A stretch of DNA of 64,000 bases, taken from Scatacola_A faecigallinarum (lineage in GTDB: Bacteria; Pseudomonadota; Alphaproteobacteria; RF32; CAG-239). Positions 58,900 through 64,000 of this stretch are shown here, piece after piece. Numbering within the stretch: position 1 is the stretch's first letter; every line of letters starts with the position of its first letter. The stretch spans positions 1 to 64,000 of the forward strand of contig DVOM01000018.1 of NCBI GenBank assembly GCA_018713605.1, given 5' to 3'. A model generated the notes under the pieces. That model saw only the letters and a list, made by a program, of their open reading frames with translations, did no database searches and was not told where the DNA came from. Made by a program: the position numbers and the translations under genes.

Positions 58900-59556
58900 C
58901 TACATGAACGACGGTTCTATATGAATGACGACGCGGCGGTTGCGAATGCGGTTTTCCGGTATCGGGTCGCCGAACGGGTCGAGGTTAGGATATTTGGGGC
59001 TGACGTCGTTCATGCCTGTTGCGCGCATGCGGACACGGGCAATGCCGCGTTCTTCCAGAAAACGGGCGACGGCAGATGCGCGAGCCGAAGAAAGTTCCCA
59101 GTTGGAAGGATATTTTTCGCTGGCAACTTTTTCGTCGCTGGTATGTCCTTCAATGCTGAAGACAAAGTTTTTGTAACGATCCGACTGAAGCGTGGCGGCC
59201 ATTCTTTTGAGCGCGGGAAGCGCTTCGGGCTTGATGTCGGCAGAACCGCGGTTGAACAGCATGTCACCGCCGAACTCGAGAACAATGCCCTGCGTGTCGC
59301 TGCCGATGGCGACCTTCTTTTCCAAATCCAGCGATTGAATGTCGTCATTGAGTTCGGTCATCAGCATTTCAATCGGGCGCTGAATTATCTTTTTGCCCAG
59401 TCCTTCGCTCAGGCCGGCGGAAATCTGCTCGTATTTGGCGACGTCCGGTTTGGAAACGGAAAGCATCATGACAAAGAAGCACAGCAGCAGCGTTACCATG
59501 TCGCCGTAGGTCGACATCCAGTCTTCGTCAATTTTTTCTTCCGGTTTCTTCTTCAT
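58900..59556 (-). CDS. motB: Flagellar motor stator protein MotB (PomB/MotB family)
   Basis: 218 residues. Cytoplasmic N-terminus, one membrane helix DWMSTYGDMVTLLLCFFVMM with the ion-binding Asp19, a plug/linker segment, and a C-terminal OmpA-like peptidoglycan-binding domain (FSIEGHTSDEKVASEKYPSNWELSSARASAV region, residues ~115-150). It couples ion flow to rotation with MotA. Whether H+ or Na+ is used is open. Starts 9 nt after motA and is convergent with the phosphatase pair. Confidence 0.93.
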   Translation of the reverse strand: MKKKPEEKIDEDWMSTYGDMVTLLLCFFVMMLSVSKPDVAKYEQISAGLSEGLGKKIIQRPIEMLMTELNDDIQSLDLEKKVAIGSDTQGIVLEFGGDMLFNRGSADIKPEALPALKRMAATLQSDRYKNFVFSIEGHTSDEKVASEKYPSNWELSSARASAVARFLEERGIARVRMRATGMNDVSPKYPNLDPFGDPIPENRIRNRRVVIHIEPSFM

Positions 59557-59565
59557 GATAATATC

Positions 59566-60372
59566 CTATTTGCCCGAATTAAGGTCACGGTCGATGGAAA
59601 ACTGCTCGCTGAGGTCGACAAAGGAGTTGATTTTGTCCTGAATGTAACGCGGGCTTTTGCGTTCGGCAAGGAGAACCAGGCCTTCCATCTGCAGATTGTT
59701 TTTGAACATGGTAACGTCGTTGCGGGCACTCATTTTGGTTGCCAGCGGAATGAAGATAAGGCGGGCGAGAATAATACCGTAGAACGTGGTAATGAGGGCT
59801 ACGGCCATACTGGGACCGATGGCGGAAGGATCGCCGCCCATGTTGCTGAGCATGATAATCAGGCCGATGAGGGTTCCGAGCATACCGAATGCCGGCGCGT
59901 CGCCGCCCATTTTCTTAAGGGCGTCGGTTTCGCGGCGGTCGCGTTCAGCCTGAGATTCCATCATGTGCTCCATAATGGTTTTGATTTCAGCGCCGGTATA
60001 GCCGGTAACGACCAAATCGGCACCGTAGGCCAGAAACGGATTGTTGGCGCGGATGTCATCGGTAATTTCGTTTTCCAGACCCTGCAGGCCGTTTTTCTGA
60101 ATGATATATGCCCAGCGCACAATCTGGCCGACTTCGTCTTTCAGCGAGGCTTCGGAATCCTTGTGACGGCCGAAGGCTTTGCCCATAAGACGAATAGCCT
60201 TGAGCGCGAGACCGGTTTCGTACGAAAGGAAAAGAGCAACGAAAGTGCCGCCGATGACGATAATCATACTCGGGACGTCGACGAACGCCAACGGCTTGTC
60301 CGTTGCCGACAGGATGGAACCGAGCACGACGCAGACAGCGGCGATGAAACCAAACAGTGTTCCTTTTGACAT
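59566..60372 (-). CDS. motA: Flagellar motor stator protein MotA (PomA-like)
   Basis: 268 residues with four membrane helices: FGFIAAVCVVLGSIL, VPSMIIVIGGTFVALFL, then after the cytoplasmic loop GGDAPAFGMLGTLIGLIIMLSNMG and SMAVALITTFYGIILARLIFIPLA. The DAPAFGMLGTLIGL stretch and overall length suit the PomA/short MotA branch. The charged loop interacts with FliG. Partner of motB; with fliQ-fliR-flhB elsewhere in the window it supports flagellar motility. Confidence 0.93.
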   Translation of the reverse strand: MSKGTLFGFIAAVCVVLGSILSATDKPLAFVDVPSMIIVIGGTFVALFLSYETGLALKAIRLMGKAFGRHKDSEASLKDEVGQIVRWAYIIQKNGLQGLENEITDDIRANNPFLAYGADLVVTGYTGAEIKTIMEHMMESQAERDRRETDALKKMGGDAPAFGMLGTLIGLIIMLSNMGGDPSAIGPSMAVALITTFYGIILARLIFIPLATKMSARNDVTMFKNNLQMEGLVLLAERKSPRYIQDKINSFVDLSEQFSIDRDLNSGK

Positions 60373-60409
60373 AATTTCTAAAGTCCTTTTGTTATCAGGT
60401 CGTTAATAA

Positions 60410-60889
60410 TTATTTCTTTCCGGCTTTGACGTAGGCGATGTTGGCATGTTCTTCGCAGTAGGTCTGGCCGATTTTGACTTTTTTGCCGCAGAAATGGAAG
60501 TTTTCGTCTTTGGGGTCGCCGACGGGCCAGCGGCAGGTATGGTTGTCCAGATCGGTCAGCGAAGTTTTGCCGCAGTGCGAATGGCTGCTTTTGACCGGCA
60601 TTTTGGCAACCGGTTCGAACTTTTCTTCCTTTGCCGGTTCGGGACGCTTTTCTTCTTTGGCCTTGACCGGTGCCGCTTTTTCTTCTTTTGCCGGTTTGGC
60701 CGGAACGGCTTTTTCTTCGGAAATTTCGTCTTTTTTCTTAATCGGGGACGGCCGTCCGGAGAGCTGCAGGCGGTGAACTTTGCCGACGATGGAGTTTTTG
60801 GAAACGCCGAGGCGTTTGCCGATTTCGCCGGTGGTTAAACCTTCATGCCACATTTTTTTGAGGTCTTCAACCATTTGCTCAGTCCATGC
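60410..60889 (-). CDS. gcrA: Cell-cycle regulator GcrA
   Basis: 159 residues from the ATG MAWTEQMVEDLKKMW, preceded by AAGGAG. The N-terminal DNA-binding HTH reads WHEGLTTGEIGKRLGVSKNSIVGKVHRLQL, and after it comes SGRPSPI, both hallmarks of GcrA. A Lys/Ala/Pro/Glu-rich linker joins it to a C-terminal sigma-binding domain with CRWPVGDPKDENFHFCG and an ending CEEHANIAY. In Caulobacter GcrA recruits sigma-70 to CcrM-methylated promoters in S phase. Together with CckA, HdaA and MipZ it gives a classic alphaproteobacterial cell-cycle set. Confidence 0.95.
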   Translation of the reverse strand, partial: AWTEQMVEDLKKMWHEGLTTGEIGKRLGVSKNSIVGKVHRLQLSGRPSPIKKKDEISEEKAVPAKPAKEEKAAPVKAKEEKRPEPAKEEKFEPVAKMPVKSSHSHCGKTSLTDLDNHTCRWPVGDPKDENFHFCGKKVKIGQTYCEEHANIAYVKAGKK

Positions 60890-61045
60890 CATGTTTTTTC
60901 TCCTTAAATTAAGCTTTTGAACCAATCTATTCTGATATTATGAAAATATCGTTACCGAGTCTAGCAATATTAGCATTTTATCACTTTTTTTTTGTAAATT
61001 TATAGATTATATTGTTCGCAAATCATCTTTTTAAGGGAGTATAAA

Positions 61046-62485
61046 ATGCGCGAAAATTATGTTAAAATTCTGTTGGCTCTCGGCCTGCTGCTGCCTTCTT
61101 CCGGCTCTTTGGCCGCGGACAAGGAAATTATACTCGATAAAGACAAATCCGTGGATATGGCAATCAGTATTTACAACAACAGTCTGGGTTTTGTTCGCGA
61201 TACCCGGGAGGTTATGCTCGAAAAGGGCAGCAGTTCGGTCGCCTTCGTCGGCGTAGCCGACCAGATTAAGCCCGAGACCGCCATGCTTTCCGGCAGCGGC
61301 GTTACGGTAACCGAACAGAATTACAACTATAATCTTCTGACTCCTTACAATATTCTTAACGAATCCGTCGGGCAGACGGTAAAAACGGCTCTGTACAATG
61401 AACAGACCGGGCAGACGGTTTTTAACAGCGCCAAAATCATCGACAGCAACAACGGCCGGCCGATTTTGCAATTCGATTACGGTATCGAGACCGATTTCCC
61501 GGGGCGCATCGTTTATGAAAAACTGCCGGAAAACCTTACTGCCAGGCCGACGCTGGACATTTCGCTCAACAACAAGACGGCCGGTACCAAAAAGCTGGAA
61601 CTTGCCTATCTGACTTCCGGCATCAGCTGGAAGGCCGATTATGTAGCGGAAGTCAACGGCAGCAACACGCTGGCTTTGAACGGCTGGATTACGCTCAACA
61701 ACCAGTCGGGCACCACATATGAAAATGCCGCCGTGCAACTGATTGCGGGGAGTGTCAACGAGGTACAGCCGCCGGTTATGCCGCGGATGTACGGTTTGGC
61801 AATGAAAGCGGCCGTAAATGACATGGCTGTGGCCGAAAGCGCCGCTGCCGGCGCGAGCAGCGAGGCCTTTGCCGACTATTACCTTTATACGCTGCCGGTA
61901 CGGACGACGATTAAGGACAACCAGTCCAAGCAGGTAAGCCTGTTTACAAAGGAGAAGGTTCGTTTCGTCCGCGAATATAAGCTGGTTTCGCCGCTGTATG
62001 CGGGACTTAACATGCGCGAGAACGAGTTCGAAAATGCCAATCCTCAGGTTACGTACAAGCTGAACAACGTCGAGGCTGAAGGCCTGGGGCTGCCGATGCC
62101 GCAGGGAACGGTGCGCTTTTATGAAAACGACAGCAAAGGAAACATGCAGTTTATCGGCGAGAGCGAATTTCGGCAGCTGGCCAAAGGCGACAAGACCGAG
62201 CTGCCGCTGGGCAAGTCTTTTGACGTTTCGGCCAAGGGGAGAATTACCGGCGTGACCAGGCTGGCCAAAGACAGCTATGAAGGCGATTTTGAAATCACGC
62301 TTAAAAATGCCAAGAGCGAATCGGCCGTCGTTAATTTTGAGCAGAAATTCGGCGGCAGCTGGACGATTGTTTCGGAAAGCGTAAAAAGCGAGAAGAAGAA
62401 CGCTTCGACGGGACTCTGGAAAGTTGAGGTTCCGGCAAACGGCGAAAAAGTGCTTACCTTTAAGGCCAGAATTACGGCATTATGA
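61046..62485 (+). CDS. Exported DUF4139-domain protein
   Basis: 479 residues. Signal peptide (KILLALGLLLPSSGSLAA), then a DUF4139-type body: an N-terminal beta domain with GFVRDTREVML and LTSGISWKADYVAEV, NGWITLNNQSGTTYENAAVQLIAG, and a C-terminal half with many beta strands ending LTFKARI. Periplasmic or secreted; function of the family unknown. ATG with AGGGAG upstream. Overlaps the next gene by 4 nt (ATGA). Confidence 0.85.
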   Translation: MRENYVKILLALGLLLPSSGSLAADKEIILDKDKSVDMAISIYNNSLGFVRDTREVMLEKGSSSVAFVGVADQIKPETAMLSGSGVTVTEQNYNYNLLTPYNILNESVGQTVKTALYNEQTGQTVFNSAKIIDSNNGRPILQFDYGIETDFPGRIVYEKLPENLTARPTLDISLNNKTAGTKKLELAYLTSGISWKADYVAEVNGSNTLALNGWITLNNQSGTTYENAAVQLIAGSVNEVQPPVMPRMYGLAMKAAVNDMAVAESAAAGASSEAFADYYLYTLPVRTTIKDNQSKQVSLFTKEKVRFVREYKLVSPLYAGLNMRENEFENANPQVTYKLNNVEAEGLGLPMPQGTVRFYENDSKGNMQFIGESEFRQLAKGDKTELPLGKSFDVSAKGRITGVTRLAKDSYEGDFEITLKNAKSESAVVNFEQKFGGSWTIVSESVKSEKKNASTGLWKVEVPANGEKVLTFKARITAL

Positions 62486-63732
62486 GAAAAACGGGACGGA
62501 TATTAGCTGCGGCAACCGCGCTGGCTTTTGCTTTTGCTGCACAGGCAGCGCCGGAAAAGACGGTCAGTTTTGACGTCGATATGGACATCGGGCAGAAACT
62601 GCCGCCTTATGAGGAAATGCTTAAAAAATATGTTGCCGATAATCGGATTGTCGATCGCGGATATGATTTTCACTGGGATATCGGCAATATTTTTGACAGC
62701 GTTTTCCGAATGACCATAGACTATTACGGGCAGACCGAGAAGCGCATTAAAAACGTTCACGAAGACGATTTGACGGCGCTGCTTTCGTCCGTTCCTCCCG
62801 AATATTACCAGTACATCGGCCCGTATCTGCATACGGTGCCGAACATGCCGGAGAAGATTCTGAACATGCCCGGCATCAAAGAAACCAAAAACCGGTTTCC
62901 GAAAAGAATAGCCCGCGAGCTTGAGGGAATAGAGGACCTTGAGTTCGTTTCGCCGTACCTGTATTATGTGCTGATGCCGGAAAGCTGGCCGGATTACCGG
63001 CGGACCATGGAAAAGGCGCCGCGGCCGTCAACCCGGGCGAAAGTCGAACATGATCCGGCATTTTTCGAAAAAGTTAAAGCGCTGGTGCCGGACGAAGATT
63101 TTCTGCCGGGAGCGGAAAAACAAAGCAAACTTTCACTAAGCGACCTGCGGACGCTGGAACCGACCAAAAACGGGCCGCTGACCGCCGCCGACGTGAAGGC
63201 TTTTACCGGAACGCTGGACAAGGTCAACGCCTTTACCAAAGACCTGAAAAACTATGATCGGATTAATACCGCGGGCATCCTTATTGACGTGTGGGAAAAG
63301 GAAAACGGACGGGGACCGCAGGTCAGCCTGCTGAAAGATCTGGTTAATCCGTGCCAGCGTCTGGTTCAGAAAGTCAGGTACGCCGGATTGGAACGCGAGT
63401 TTTCCAGAATCGTCAATACGGAGGGGTTTGATGCGGAAGGCTGGGCTTATACCTGTGACAAGGCGGTCAAGGCGTATAGGGTTTCCATGCTTACGCGAAG
63501 CGTGGTAGCGGGAATTCTGATGTATCGGCAGGGCGTTTATGACGCGTTCAGGGATATTGCCGGCGAACGTATCGGAAATCTGCAGCGGGAAACGGTGCAG
63601 GCGGTTTTGGAAATGTATGAGGCGCCGACGGCCGACGTGCTGGAGACGCGCAAAAACCGGAGCGAACTCGGCAGAAAGATTATTGACAATAACCGATTTA
63701 TAGGTAATGCTCCGATTTTAGTGCTGTACTAA
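62482..63732 (+). CDS. Exported protein of unknown function
   Basis: 416 residues. Signal peptide MRKTGRILAAATALAFAFAAQA. The mature part is helical and charged, with a Pro-rich middle (FVSPYLYYVLMPESWPDYRR) and a conserved-looking CxxC-free C-terminal domain with two Cys (LVNPCQRLVQKV and WAYTCDKAVKAY) that could form a disulfide. Translationally coupled to the DUF4139 gene, so the two probably act together in the periplasm. Not recognised. Confidence 0.75.
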   Translation: MRKTGRILAAATALAFAFAAQAAPEKTVSFDVDMDIGQKLPPYEEMLKKYVADNRIVDRGYDFHWDIGNIFDSVFRMTIDYYGQTEKRIKNVHEDDLTALLSSVPPEYYQYIGPYLHTVPNMPEKILNMPGIKETKNRFPKRIARELEGIEDLEFVSPYLYYVLMPESWPDYRRTMEKAPRPSTRAKVEHDPAFFEKVKALVPDEDFLPGAEKQSKLSLSDLRTLEPTKNGPLTAADVKAFTGTLDKVNAFTKDLKNYDRINTAGILIDVWEKENGRGPQVSLLKDLVNPCQRLVQKVRYAGLEREFSRIVNTEGFDAEGWAYTCDKAVKAYRVSMLTRSVVAGILMYRQGVYDAFRDIAGERIGNLQRETVQAVLEMYEAPTADVLETRKNRSELGRKIIDNNRFIGNAPILVLY

Positions 63733-63758
63733 TGCGGAAACGAACAGGGACGAAAACA

Positions 63759-64000
63759 ATGAGAACAGTTGTGTTGGGCGGCGGAGAGAGCGGCACGGGC
63801 GCGTGCCTGCTGGCCAAAAAGCTCGGACATGAAGTTTTTCTGTCGGACAAGGGAAGCCTTTCCGACAAGTATCGTAAAGTTTTGACCGACAATCAGATTG
63901 AGTTTGAAGAGGGCGGTCACAGTCTCGACAGAATCTATAATGCCGGTCTGGTTATCAAAAGCCCGGGTATTCCCGACGACAATCCGGTGGTTGAGGAATT
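63759..64000 (+). CDS. murD: UDP-N-acetylmuramoyl-L-alanine:D-glutamate ligase, N-terminus (cut by window edge)
   Basis: The first 80 residues. Starts MRTVVLGGGESGTGACLLAK, a glycine-rich Mur-ligase N-terminal domain, and holds VIKSPGIPDDNP, the typical MurD SPGI motif. An in-frame ATG nine codons earlier overlaps the previous stop, but AGGGA before 63759 favours this one. The wording of the first domain (GGGESG, SDKG, EEGGHS, KSPGIPDD) recalls Bacteroidetes-type MurD more than the proteobacterial type, a possible sign of transfer; this is from memory, not a search. Confidence 0.82.
   Translation, partial: MRTVVLGGGESGTGACLLAKKLGHEVFLSDKGSLSDKYRKVLTDNQIEFEEGGHSLDRIYNAGLVIKSPGIPDDNPVVEE

Noticed and set aside
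58921..60369. 482-codon open frame opposite motB and motA
   Set aside because: It spans two certain genes on the other strand.
1..64000. CRISPR arrays, rRNA genes and insertion sequences
   Set aside because: No regularly spaced repeats, rRNA cores or transposase motifs were seen.

Overview
The window looks like a chromosomal stretch of a motile, at least partly anaerobic alphaproteobacterium. Evidence for Alphaproteobacteria: a GcrA cell-cycle regulator (60410-60889), MipZ (18809-19615), a CckA-type hybrid kinase (10735-13380), HdaA (9999-10724), RpoH next to RluD and a small DUF6476-like membrane protein, and a class-typical LexA operator GTTC-N7-GTTC (2208-2222). A single-chain pyruvate:ferredoxin oxidoreductase (51388-54954) points to fermentative life. 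KdsB and an EptA-like enzyme indicate lipid A/LPS. A gut or host-associated Rhodospirillales-like lineage would fit, but that is inference.

Layout. 1-594: end of a cysteine-rich repeat protein. 591-2252: SOS-controlled umuDC in which UmuD starts at the processed form and lacks the Ser-Lys dyad. 2324-3304: LD-carboxypeptidase. 3342-8306: AcrR-AcrA-AcrB type efflux operon. 18184 down to 8363: one tightly packed minus-strand run pgm - GH114-like - fliQ - fliR - flhB - cckA - hdaA - eptA, mixing sugar metabolism, flagellar export, cell-cycle control and envelope modification. 18275-20842: mipZ and a SPOR-tailed DacA. 21009-21085: tRNA-His. 22043-24790: metal-export island (HMA chaperone, P1B ATPase, ArsR). 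24795-32550: minus-strand cluster built round a VirD4/TraG coupling ATPase, with two related membrane proteins, two helical proteins of unknown function, and at its end an HNH-like protein and a SUKH/YrhA-like protein. 32560-34859: DUF6476-like gene, rluD and rpoH, followed by a candidate structured RNA. 35202-39002: a membrane-anchored pseudokinase with a small membrane partner, divergent from a PAS plus degenerate GGDEF protein. 39829-49295: KdsB, phosphatase, SPFH, Sua5, a second HNH-like/SUKH-like pair, and two aminopeptidases. 49957-50889: an intergenic region with palindromes and a promoter - structured leader - terminator - small HTH gene unit that looks like a riboswitch or attenuator. 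51388-54954: nifJ. 55261-58897: small envelope proteins, tRNA-Gly and tandem histidine phosphatases. 58900-60889: motB, motA, gcrA. 61046-64000: two exported proteins and the start of murD.

The most interesting candidates are: (1) the VirD4-centred cluster ending in an HNH-like/SUKH-like pair, plus a second, unlinked pair of the same composition coupled by a 4-nt overlap, which suggests secreted nuclease and immunity pairs; (2) the leader RNA at 50471-50623, whose 21-23 bp closing stem is mutually exclusive with an intrinsic terminator; (3) the pre-processed, catalytically dead UmuD under a LexA box; (4) the RNA candidate after rpoH. All family calls come from reading motifs; no database search was run.
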